Below are positions 1 through 9,456 of a stretch of DNA of 64,000 nucleotides, piece by piece; positions within the stretch are counted from its first letter, which is position 1; each line of letters opens with the position of its first letter. The stretch spans positions 193,835 to 257,834 of the forward strand of contig VZRZ01002226.1 in the NCBI GenBank assembly GCA_013398175.1, written 5' to 3'. Position numbers and translations under genes: made by a program. The notes beneath the pieces are model-generated. The model searched no databases and was not told the origin of the DNA. It worked only from the letters and a program-made list of their open reading frames with translations. This stretch comes from Climacteris rufus. Its lineage: Eukaryota > Chordata > Aves > Passeriformes > Climacteridae.

Positions 1-384
1 TAGTTAATTGGACAACTTGGAGTATAAATAACCTTGAGAGACTGACTTAGATGTCATTTGCACCTTGTTAACGACAAAGTGCTCTCTGTGCAGCTGTGTT
101 ATAGATAAGTTTTAATAAACAACTAAGAAAGAAGAACTTTGAAGTTTTCCTGCATTTTTATCTCAAATGTCTATTAAAAGAAATCACGGAACAGAAGAGC
201 AAATATATCACAAAGAGGTCAAAAGCCTTGGCCAGAAACATGATAGCAGTGCACATTTATATTCCATGGGTTAAAAGGAAAAGAGAGTTCCTATGTTGAA
301 ATAACACAAGACTCAAATGTTAACAATGGTCTGTAATGCCATAATTTTATAAAGACGTTACTGCAGTACAAACTTTGTTTATAG
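1..384. other. Unclassified AT-rich DNA
   Basis: I see no exon, RNA gene or recognisable transposon here. The stretch ends where a CR1-derived reverse-transcriptase fragment on the minus strand becomes recognisable. Confidence 0.5.
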
Positions 385-560
385 GATCTACTTTTATGTC
401 AGCTACAAACTTGCTGAGAGTGCACTTAGTGCTGTCATCCAGGTCACAAATGAAGATTCTAAACAATACTGGCCCTTGTATCCTTAGAGTACAGCAGTAG
501 TTACTGGCCTCCAGCTGAACCTTGTGCTGCTGATTGCAGCATTTTGAGTTCAACAGCTCT
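385..560 (-). mobile_element. CR1 LINE fragment, ORF2 reverse-transcriptase core (dead)
   Basis: Read on the minus strand, this translates to a degraded piece of the CR1 non-LTR retrotransposon ORF2 protein. The order is a WRPVT-like segment, then GPVLF.IFI.DLDD, then CTLSKF, which is the usual CR1 order around the polymerase active site. The active-site box (F-A-D-D in intact CR1) reads F-V-A-D, so a catalytic aspartate is displaced. At least one frameshift separates the WRPVT part from the GPVLF part. It is an old 5'-truncated fossil with no flanking 3' end. The CR1 assignment is firm from residue order; the boundaries are approximate. Confidence 0.85.
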
Positions 561-2066
561 TCAATTTCCCTTACTCATACTTTATCTACTTTTTTTATAA
601 AGACATTATGACAGACAGCCCCAGATGTGTGTTTTCCCTTAGGAACTCACTCTGGGTGGAGGCCTCTGATGGGTTAGGAGTTGTCTCTTCAGGGTTGATG
701 CTGGGGACCATGCACTGTGGCATGTCCAGCCTGTGGTAAATACCCTTGGCTGAGCTTCTGGCCCACTTCTGTGCTGACTGTGTGTGTTGGCTGCCTCTGA
801 TAGCTGCACCCAGAGCATGACAGAAATATATCACTGCCAGTGTAGTGGGTTACTGCAATAGCAGGACACTTGGTTAGATGTCCTTCCCAGAGGTCCTTCA
901 CATCAGATCACACCCCTGCTGCAGAGGAGATGCTATTCCATTACTTGGCTCATATGGGTAGAATATTCCTTCCCACGCTAATTCTGAAGACAAGATGAAC
1001 CTGAATACAACAAGCTTTCATAGGACAAGTGTGGGAGGTCCTCCCAGGGATGTTGCCTCGGCTGAGAGCGACCAAGGAGCCAGATGATAAACTACAGACA
1101 AGAGTCCTATCCCCTAAGAAGAAGCTGCAGCATGTGGTACCACTTCAGAAATTAACTAAAATACTCAGAAGTCAAGCTTTAGGTAAAGCTGAAAAAATGT
1201 TTTCCTTGAGTAGAAGGAAATTGAGTGAGTTACTTTTAGAATTCTACACAAAAGTGGCTTTTTCTCTAAAAGATTATGAACATACCTTATAATGCAATAA
1301 CATTTTTTCTCTTGGGGTAGCATATGAAGAATGATATTTCTTAAAAATTTAAAATTAGAAAATATTTGGAATTCTGTCATCTTGGTGGCATTTACAACGG
1401 AAATTACAAATTGTTTTTACTTCATCTGAAATTATCTCCTAATTAGCCTTGGAAATATTCTTAAATACAGTATTTTTCTTTCTTATTCCATCTCCCCCTG
1501 AAAACATGGGTTTACCTGTAAAACGTCTAAGAATTCTGTTTACGCCTCAAACTCTGCTATAGTATTTCCTTGCCACTCTGGAACACTTCATTCTAAGGAT
1601 AGCATGCTACATACTGACATTAAACAGTCAGTAACAAAAACAAAGGCAGAAGCAACATTTCAAATAGGTAGAATATTTTTTCCTATTCTTGAGTATTTTT
1701 CTTTTATTTTCTTTTCTTTCACATGACACTTGTATCTGTCTAGATAGAACTGGCATTTCCAAGCAAGACAGAAAACAAATACACCATATTTTTTTGGGAG
1801 GATAAAATGAAATTATTTTTCATAAAGTGAAAAGATGTATTGAGAGTTGTCTCCTCTGACTTTTCAATAAGGCTATTTGTAGTAGTATTTGCAGAATTCA
1901 AAAGTGTTTTTTGCCTCAGGAGTATAGAAGCTACTTGCTGTAGCTTCTAAACTGTTTCTTGTACGTTCAGCTACTCTGCTACTGTGCAGCTGATTTAATT
2001 TGCAAAGAGAAATTTTGCCTCTTAGAATACCACAACTATTCATTGTGAAGCTCAGAAAACTTCAAA
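561..2066. other. Unclassified DNA; weak coding-like patch at 595-900
   Basis: No confident feature is visible. Between about 595 and 900 the minus strand holds two overlapping short reading frames (79 and 70 codons). Their residues faintly recall an endogenous-retrovirus pol (integrase) segment split by a frameshift, but the match is too weak to call. The rest is AT-rich with short pyrimidine runs near 1680-1720. Confidence 0.4.
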
Positions 2067-2175
2067 TCATAGAATCAGAGAATGGTTTGGGTTGGAAGGG
2101 ACCTTAAATAACCTCTAGTTCCAATTTCCCTACCGTGGTCAGGGAAGCCTTCCTTAGACCATGTTGCTCAAAATG
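2067..2175 (-). mobile_element. CR1 LINE 3' end
   Basis: The plus strand reads as the reverse complement of the CR1 3' untranslated tail. It has the ATAGAATCAGAGAATGG start, GGTTTGGGTTGGAAGGGACC, then a degraded CCTACCGTGGTCAGGGAAGCCTTCC block and GTTGCTCAAA. The element therefore points left. Copies ending in the ATTCTATG-type tail with heavy 5' truncation are the usual CR1 form in birds. Confidence 0.93.
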
Positions 2176-3275
2176 AAGATGCTCCTTCACTCCCCCCCCC
2201 ATGCAGGACTATGAATTTTATATCAATTAAGAGATACCATGTTTTATGAAATTGTGAATAATGGGAAATAAAAGCTTTTGAGGTTTTTCTTCAAGGGAGA
2301 AATATATTTTTCTCTATTTAAGTAGGCTATCAACTGAAAATATTTCATGTGGTAAGTGATTAGAAGCTGCCTTTATAGGCAGACAAATTTTGATGACAGA
2401 AGTTAATATTTTTAATAGGATGACTGTATGGGTTACAATTATATAGAAATGGTGACAGCCACACAAATAAAATCAGACACTTAGTAATTATGAAAATATA
2501 GCACATTTCAGTAGCTTGGTAGTAGCTTCAGACTACTGGAAAGTGCTACAGTGTAGATCAGCAGCCTCTGGAGTATTTAGTTGTCAGGAATATTATGAGT
2601 TTTATGGTTGTGGTTTTCTTCTTCATATATCCAGCTTCTACTTGGGGTCACTTTTATGTCTCCTAACATGCTTTTACAGCTATCTGTTCATTTACTGGTC
2701 TATAGTTTAGGTTATATGAGAATTTTATGCCTTTTACTTATTTATATACTATTTATTTGTCCTTTGTTACATTGAGAACTGCTTTTGACTACTTCTGGAT
2801 CTTCTTTTTTTTAGGAAACACAAAAAACCAAAAGACCCACAACAAAACCCCTTCAATCATTAGTAAATGACTTATAGCTGTGGGCACAAGCCAGTGCCTC
2901 TTTTAAGTTCCCATGTCCATACTCCTCTTCCCTTGACGTTGTCTCTGTTTTTCAGAGCCTCCACTGTTGTACCTGGCCTCTATTTCTCTGCCCTAATAAA
3001 GCCCTTTATGGGGAAAAAAATGTGGAGAAAGCTCAGAAAGCAGTGACAGTTGACACATTGTCAGCAGCTGATTCTTGGTCATCAGAATGATTATTTTAGG
3101 AGGGTGTACTTCCAGAAAGTGCCTAAAGTAATACAGGAATTGAGACCTTCTGTCGTGCTGACCGCTGGGCAGGCAACAAGGTCGGTGTCCCAGCAGCGTG
3201 GACAAACCAAACCCCTGTCAGCAGCTCGCAGTGCTGTCTGCAGAAGGCTCCAAGGAGAGCTGGCAGAAGTGAGGG
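2176..3275. other. Unclassified DNA next to a family D LTR
   Basis: A short poly-C run lies at about 2192-2201. An AATAAAGCCC motif sits at about 2994-3003 on the plus strand. The 3050-3275 part is richer in GC than its surroundings and has short overlapping frames on both strands. It could be internal sequence of the neighbouring retrovirus, but I cannot identify a primer-binding site or protein, so this stays open. Confidence 0.4.
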
Positions 3276-3426
3276 TGTTGTGAGGCAACAAGGGTGAGCG
3301 CAAAGGACAAGAGAGGGCCTTCTCTTTGCCTGCAGTCCCAACTTTATTCAACCCCTGAAGGGGCAGAAGATCTCACTGGAAGGGAGGCTCGGAAGCAAAA
3401 AAGGCGTTGGGGAAGGGGTGACAACA

Positions 3427-3437
3427 CCTTTTAAACC
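3427..3437 (-). promoter_or_regulatory. TATA-like box of the family D LTR
   Basis: Plus-strand CCTTTTAAACC reads GGTTTAAAAGG on the minus strand. It lies about 80-90 bp upstream of the AATAAA signal at 3343-3348, a normal promoter to polyadenylation spacing inside an LTR. It is inferred only from position and motif. Confidence 0.5.
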
Positions 3438-3780
3438 GGGGAAGGGAGAGAGGAGAGCAAAGGAGCAAACCAGTAGGGAGATGACAAGGGGTGACAGGGA
3501 ACCAATTACAGAGGAGTAGGGGAGGAACACATTTGAACCAACCAATTACAATCCAAACAGAACAGAACTTTCCAGAGCTTCATGCATAACCAACGAACTA
3601 CATTATTAAATATGAAGAACTGAACCAATGGGGTTAAGGGAAGACAGAAGCATCTGGAACAGAGGGAGGAGATGCTGCAGGAGTGACATCCAGTGGGGAG
3701 TAGCCTTAAACCTTGGTCTCGCCCTCGGATCCACCCTCAGGGTTGGAGTCCTGGGCGGGGAAATCCAACAACCGGATGTC

Positions 3781-3803
3781 ACTCAGCCCCATGTGGGCTG
3801 AGT
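3781..3803. repeat. Perfect 9-bp hairpin at the LTR terminus
   Basis: ACTCAGCCC at 3781-3789 is the exact reverse complement of GGGCTGAGT at 3795-3803, with a 5-base loop between. It lies 10 bp inside the 5' end of the minus-strand LTR. Confidence 0.9.
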
Positions 3804-3813
3804 CACCGCAACA

Positions 3814-6800
3814 ACCTTCCTGATCGGGCAGATGAATCTGAGGGGGGAAAAAAATAAAAAGATAGAGGATTAAACATATAGTACTAAAAAGCAGCTGAAA
3901 ACAAATCTTAAAAGAAATTATTTTTTATGATTTGCAAGAGTATGCATTTGAAGTAAAAGCCAATTCTAAAAAAATCCCTCTATGTGTCCACTCTTAAACA
4001 CTTCTGGTTTGATGAGAAAAACAGCATTTTCATCCAAGTGCCCACTTTCCATTATGGAGATCTTGATACTTTAAATAATTTGTGCATTATGAATTTGTTC
4101 ATGTAAAGATTACTTGAGAACGTAGTTTTGAACAATAATGAATGGTATAGTAAGCAAGTTACAATTTCCAAGCTACAAAACATATAAATGGGAACATTTA
4201 AGAGCAAGTACTGGATGGAAAGTACTGTTGAAAGCAGAAAGGTTATATGACTTGTTGCTGAATCTGAATATTATTTCACTTAAGAGTTTGTAATTGAATT
4301 AAGGAGAAAAAATACTTTCAGTGATGGAGAGATTAAAGATTTAGTCTAATGGGCAACATTTTTTTCATTGTCACAGCAGGAACATAATTCTATATTACCT
4401 TCTATAAATCTAGATTCAGACTTTGATTTAGTGATTGATTTAAAGGTGAACAAATGACTGTGGCACGGTCATTGGGGTCTTTGAAAAAAATGTCCCGATA
4501 GTCTTGCAAAATATTGTCCTCTGCTCAGAGGAAAATACAAATCCTTTACTCAGAAAAGAAGGAAAACTCAGGATGCTTCACATGCTTTCTTTTTAGCTCC
4601 ATAAACACAGACATATTAAGACGTAGAAAATAACACATCTGAAAGCATGTTATCCTACAAAATTCCTGACAAACTAGTGCTTGTTTGAATCCCCTGACTT
4701 ACAATACCCAAGTTGAGAATAACTCTGTGTAGTTCTGCTGCTGCAAAATCTCCTTAGCTACTACCATGTCATGGTTTCTGCTTTTATTTGATTGACATAT
4801 CTACCTTTCACTAATTTCCTCTTATTTTACAGAATTTTTCCATTGTTTCCTTGCATTGTTTCCCTGTGTGTGTGTTTTGGTTTTCTTTTCTATATGTCTC
4901 CCCTTTACATTACTTATGCATTAATTTCTCTTCTGGACCCAAGAAAAATATAACAGTGTACTGGCGTACAGTAGACTGTTTGGCAAGACAGTGAAAACCA
5001 GCTGAATGGGAAGTGGAAGAGGAGTGTTTGTTGCCCTGACTTTTGCAGTTCTGGATGTTGTCATTCTTTTGTAGCTAGTTTCTCACACTTTTCTATGTAA
5101 ACATGGCCATGTTATTGTAACTGTATCTTATCATTTACATTCCTTTCTCCTGGACACAGAACTTTAATGGACATTACCTTTGACCTCTGTGATTGAGGGA
5201 GGAAGAACTAATTTCCTCCAATGAATAGTGATTTCTAAATGTATATAAAATAAAGAAGGTGGGCCTTGCTGGCCCTTCCTGCTCTCTCTTCCTTACTAAT
5301 AACAGGTGTCTCCATCTCTTCTTCTGTGTCATTACTGTGACAAGTGTTTATTTTATTTTATTTTTTTTTAAGGGGGGATGGTTATTTGGATTTTGTTTTG
5401 TTTTGTTTCTGTGTGTGTCTTCTTTTTGTGATTTTTCAAGTGTGCAGGAAACTGGTTACGTAACCTAACCTTATTCTCTCTCTTTCAGGGAAAGTACATA
5501 CAAAAACTTTTGCAATCTCGGTATCGATTTTGTTTCTTCAGTTGTTTGGCAACAGAGAAGGAGTCATACATGACTACTTAGCTTTATATTTCTGTAGTGG
5601 GAAAACTAAGAGAATTTATCTTAATATTAAATAGTAACAAAGAAGTCAGGAACAGAGAAGCTGTGATTCTTTGGAGAATGGACTGCTGACAGTATATTTT
5701 TGGTAAGGCTATTTTTTTATTCAAATTACTAATGTAGTGATGCAGATTCTTTGTCCTAAAACATTAAATCGTTGATGTTACCAGAATCAATTTTTTCAGT
5801 CAAGTGATGAGAAACTGTGAATAATTAAAGCATGAGGGCTGTATTGGATGTTTTAATACAGATACAGCAGGAGGATGCTAAGAAACTGTTTTTATATGTC
5901 ATGTTATATGAACAGAGATTTCAAGGCCTTAATCATACAGTGACTAGCCTCCCCTATAAAACATATTGGGCAATGAAAATACAGAGATTGTGTGGAAGAA
6001 AATAGAATAATATACCAGCAAAGTGAGAAAGATAAGGATGAAAGGGATGAACTTCCAGCTAACTCCAATATATTCCCGTAAAAGCCATTTGCAACTGGTG
6101 TCCTGAATTTCAGTTTGAGAGAGGTAATATGTGTGATGCTCCCTCATTTAACAGTTCAAAGAGAAAAAATGGCTTTTTCCGACGAGGAGGGTTTAATTTT
6201 TGTGAATATGCTGACTACTTTCTCTATTCCACCTGAATTTGAAACTGAAGCTTGGTATTATCTCAGTTATATAAATAAATCCATAAATTAGATGAAGATA
6301 AACATTTACCCAAAGTCTGGTTATATCAGGTCTTGCACAGAACTGATCGAGTTTTGCTTTTCCTTCATTCTGTGCATAAGTCTTCCAGCCACCACTTCTA
6401 TTTACTCAGTTGCTATTCAGAATGAGTAGCACTACTTTTAAAGCCAGACAACTAATGATACTTTCATAATTATTATTTACTCATATTATGAGTAAAATCC
6501 TCATTTGAATGTCTCCAAATATTATGTTTATTAATTAAAACTACTTAGTCTGTCTAAAATGAACTATTATTTTAATGAGAACTGTCATTTCATGTTTCAG
6601 CCAAGGTTCATATTTTCAAACCCAGCACCTGTAAGAAAACTCTTTTTACTGAATTTATATCTCTCTTAGAGCACTGGGACAATTTTAGTTAATCTCAGAG
6701 AAATAGTTTACTTTTCTTGATGTGATGCTTGCTTATTTTCAGATACTGAGGTCAACAAAAACCAGTGATTTCAATTGGGAGTAACTGGAATGGCTGGTGT

Positions 6801-7344
6801 TTTCAAAACCTTTGTTGTGATGAGTTCCCCTAAAACAAATGGAGATGAAGATCAGTTCTTCTAAGGAACTAATTCCCAATTTCACAATGTTTTGCTTTTT
6901 TTTTTTTTTGTCTTTGTAGTAGCAACAATAATGAATTGAGTCCACTCCGTTGATTCTAAAACTGTAAGAATGTCAAGAAATATAATTTTTTAAATTATAT
7001 TTTCCTGAAATGGACTTTAAGAAAATGAATGCTCTAGTCTGTCTACCTATCAAAAGATTTGTCTTGGAGGACTGAGGATAGGAAGCATATTACTTAAAAT
7101 CCCAATGTTACTATCAGAAACATTGCCACCAATTATAAAAGATGGGAAGTTTTACAAACAATGAGTAAAACAAAAAATGGAAATTCCTGTGGAGGGAAAG
7201 AGCAAACAGGTAGTGTTCTCATCACTCTCTGCTCCAGGAGGGGTGTCCATCTAATGTGTGAAAAGTAGTTGTCAGTATTCTCTGAACCAAGGGTGGGGAA
7301 GATTAGTTCCAGTCTCACAGGTTAGACAAGGTACAGAACTTAAT
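3814..7344. other. Unclassified AT-rich DNA
   Basis: No transposon, exon or RNA gene could be recognised. Contents are low-complexity tracts: an A/G run at about 3840-3862, TG and T runs at about 4866-4880 and 5346-5415, and a 10-16 base T run near 6896-6910. A 21-bp hairpin (TTTACTCAT / ATGAGTAAA) lies at 6476-6496. Confidence 0.5.
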
Positions 7345-7398
7345 NNNNNNNNNNNNNNNNNNNNNNNNNNNNNNNNNNNNNNNNNNNNNNNNNNNNNN
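7345..7398. other. Assembly gap (54 N)
   Basis: Fifty-four consecutive N. The two flanks do not obviously repeat each other, so the gap size may be an estimate rather than a known overlap. The plus-strand reading frame spanning it is meaningless. Confidence 1.
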
Positions 7399-8149
7399 TG
7401 CAAATTAAAGAAAACTGATATTTTTCTAATAAAGATGATTCTAAATAAATATAGCCTGAGTCCTGTGCTCTCATGACAGGTTATATAATTACCTTGCTCT
7501 CAGCTATTTCAGGGATGACATGCTACCTTGGCTTTAAGATAACCCAACAGTGTTAGAATATTTCTTTGTTAAGTTGCAAGAGTTTATCATTAGACCTGTA
7601 TTCTCATGCTCACCATACATGCATCTACAACCTAGAAATTAGAGCAGTTCTCATTCCTCTGGTAGAACAAAGGTTACATTCTACTTTATGAATAGCATTT
7701 GATTAGTGCTTATACTGAGGTATTGTATTTTAGCAATAAATAGAAAATTAAATCTGAGGGATTTTTTTTTGTTAAATTATGTCTCAAAAGTAACTAATTT
7801 CCTTTCTTTCTATTCACTAGCTTTTAGAGGCACCTAAAGCTGGTTATTGGAATGAGATGTACCCTGAATTCCACAGTTTATGTTTAGGTTATAGTCCTGT
7901 ATGCAGATCCATACTATTAATAACAGAGAATCTGGATATATTCCTAGAGTTAGCCCTGACAAATGTTATACTCCTGTATGCCTTTAAGATTTAAGATACA
8001 TATTTCCCAAATTTTAATGTAGAACACCTAGGTAGTTTTAACTATAGAGGCTTGAGCAGATACAAATCTCATTTTGATAAGCACTGGGAAAATTGATCAT
8101 AGTATCTCCACAATCTACAGCAACATTTTCCAAGTCTTTCAGGGAAGAA
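7399..8149. other. Unclassified AT-rich DNA
   Basis: I recognise nothing here. It leads into the degraded 5' part of a CR1 fragment. Confidence 0.45.
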
Positions 8150-8625
8150 AGATGATAGTCTAATACCTCTTTTAAAAAAGAAAATGGAAATTACTCCACT
8201 TCTGAACAGATGTGTGGACCAATATTCTAATTTGAAGACAAGCAATGATCACATCAACTGTGGAGTACTTGCGTGACTAGAAATTGCATGTGATTCCAGC
8301 TCCTCGCCTCAATCCCTGGAAAGGTGATGGATCACATCATTCTGGACACCATCTTTATCCACATGGCTGACAAGAATATGATCAGGAGTATTCAGCATGG
8401 ATTCACTAAAGGTAAATCATGCTTGACCAACTTTATTTCCTTCTATGATGAAACAAGTTCCTGGATGGATGAGCAAAGAGCAGTGGATATTTTCTACCTT
8501 GACTTCAGCAAGGCTTTCAACATTGTCTCTCACAATATTCTCATAGGTAAACTCAGTAAGTGTGGACTGGATGAGCAGATGGTGACATGGGTTGAGAACA
8601 ATCTGTACAGCACATCCCAGGGTAA
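8150..8625 (+). mobile_element. CR1 LINE fragment, ORF2 reverse-transcriptase domain (inactive)
   Basis: The part from about 8285 translates in one open frame as CR1 ORF2 reverse transcriptase: S-I-P-G-K-V-M at the entry, then I-R-S-I-Q-H-G-F-T-K-G-K-S-C-L-T-N, then Y-L-D-F-S-K-A-F, then V-S-H-N-I-L-I-G-K-L and G-L-D-E. These are the fingers and palm blocks of the family in the right order. Palm motif A normally ends FSKAFD, with a catalytic aspartate. Here that residue is Asn (codon at 8519-8521), so the enzyme would be dead. The segment 8150-8284 resembles the preceding CR1 coding stretch but is frame-broken. The fragment stops before the ADD active-site box, where a family C LTR piece begins. 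The intact frame continues into that LTR, giving an accidental 137-codon ORF (8324-8737). Confidence 0.9.
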
Positions 8626-8631
8626 AATCAG

Positions 8632-9042
8632 AGACACATTGGAGAAGTTCATGGAGGACTGTCTCCTGTGGGGGGGATTGCATGCTGAAGCTGGGGAAAT
8701 GCTCCTCTCCCTGAGCAGCAGGAGAAAGAATGGGTGATGAACTGACCATAAACCCCCATTCACTGTCTCCTTGTTCCTCTGGGGGTGGAGATAGTGCTAG
8801 GAAGGAGGAAGAGGTAGGAGGAGGGTGTTTTTAAGGTCTTGTTTTACTTTTCAATAAATTGTTCTGATCTTGTTAGTAATAAATTCGTTTAATGCCTGTG
8901 ACAGTATTTGATGATCGCTCCCAGTCCTTATCTCAACTCATGAACCCTTTATTATATTTTTTCGCCTCTGTCCAGCTGTGGAGGGGAGTGAAAGAGTGGC
9001 TGTGGTGGGTGCCTGGAATCCTGCCAAGGTCAGCCCACTACA
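8632..9042 (+). mobile_element. ERV LTR, family C, 3' half
   Basis: It begins at a TTGGAGAAGTTCATGGAGG block also present (reversed) at about 25500-25525. It continues through a GC-rich section, AATAAA signals near 8853 and 8879, a CCTTATCTCAACTCATGA block, and ends GTCAGCCCACTACA. This is the 3' half of a bird LTR family also represented at 25076-25685 (reversed) and by its 5' half at 31489-32020. The 5' half is missing at the junction with CR1 RT sequence. The downstream 48 bp contain no recognisable retroviral leader. Confidence 0.82.
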
Positions 9043-9210
9043 GTCTTTTTGGTTCCTTCCTCACTCTCTATATTGGGTGCCAAAAAGGACTATAGGGTTG
9101 ATCTTGGATGGATGCCAGGTGCCCATCAAACTGCTCTATCCCTCTACTTTTCAGTGGGACAGGGGAGAGAAAAAGAAGATGGGGAAGAACTAGTAGGTTG
9201 AGATAAGGCA
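8925..9210. repeat. Imperfect inverted repeat formed by two tail-to-tail LTRs
   Basis: The last ~115 bp of the family C LTR (about 8925-9042) and the first ~120 bp after 9091 are related as reverse complements. Both carry CTTATCTCAAC..., a pyrimidine-rich block, GAG...AGAG, GG(T/C)GCCTGG and CA(A/G)(G/A)TCA. A 48-bp spacer separates the arms. Identity is imperfect, roughly three quarters by eye over the outer 55 bp. Confidence 0.75.
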
Positions 9211-9386
9211 ATTAACTAATGCAAGAAAAAAGTGAAAGTTTGCATGCATAAATGAAAAGAAAACAAAAAATATCTCACTTCCCTTTGGCAAGCAATGTTC
9301 AGACAATTCCCGGGAGGCAGGGCTTCAGCACGTGTAGCAGTTGCTTCAGAAGGCAAACATTGTAAAATGGCAAATGACTCCCATTA

Positions 9387-9442
9387 TTACTGTTATTCTT
9401 CTTCCCTCCCTCNNNNTTACTGTTATTCTTCTTTCCTCCCTC
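9387..9442. other. 4-N assembly gap with duplicated flanks
   Basis: The 26 bases at 9387-9412 and at 9417-9442 are the same except for one base, separated by NNNN. This is the pattern of an unresolved contig overlap next to a CCCT repeat, rather than a biological duplication. Confidence 0.85.
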
Positions 9443-9456
9443 CCTCCCTCCCTTTC
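9431..9456. repeat. CCCT simple repeat
   Basis: A run of CTCC/CCCT tetranucleotides lies inside the LTR and directly beside the 4-N gap. It probably caused the assembly break. Confidence 0.9.

Larger units (their letters stand above)
3276..3813 (-). mobile_element. ERV long terminal repeat, family D (copy 1)
   Basis: The stretch is bounded by TGTTGTG on the left and CGCAACA on the right, so the ends form the short TG...CA inverted repeat of a retroviral LTR, about 538 bp long. On the minus strand it has the expected order: several CCAAT boxes (plus-strand CCAAT at 3502, 3542 and 3624), a TATA-like TTTAAAAG (3427-3437) and an AATAAA signal (plus-strand TTTATT at 3343-3348). The 5' terminus TGTTGCGGTG is shared with the LTR ending at 55770. 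The flanks GAGGG and ACCTTC do not match, so no target duplication is visible. The element may have lost an edge or been rearranged. Confidence 0.8.

Noticed and set aside
2993..3283. Primer-binding site or leader of the family D element
   Set aside because: No sequence complementary to a tRNA 3' end could be recognised next to the LTR.
5259..5468. Phe-rich hydrophobic short frame that could be mistaken for a membrane peptide
   Set aside because: It comes from T-rich and TTTTG low-complexity DNA.
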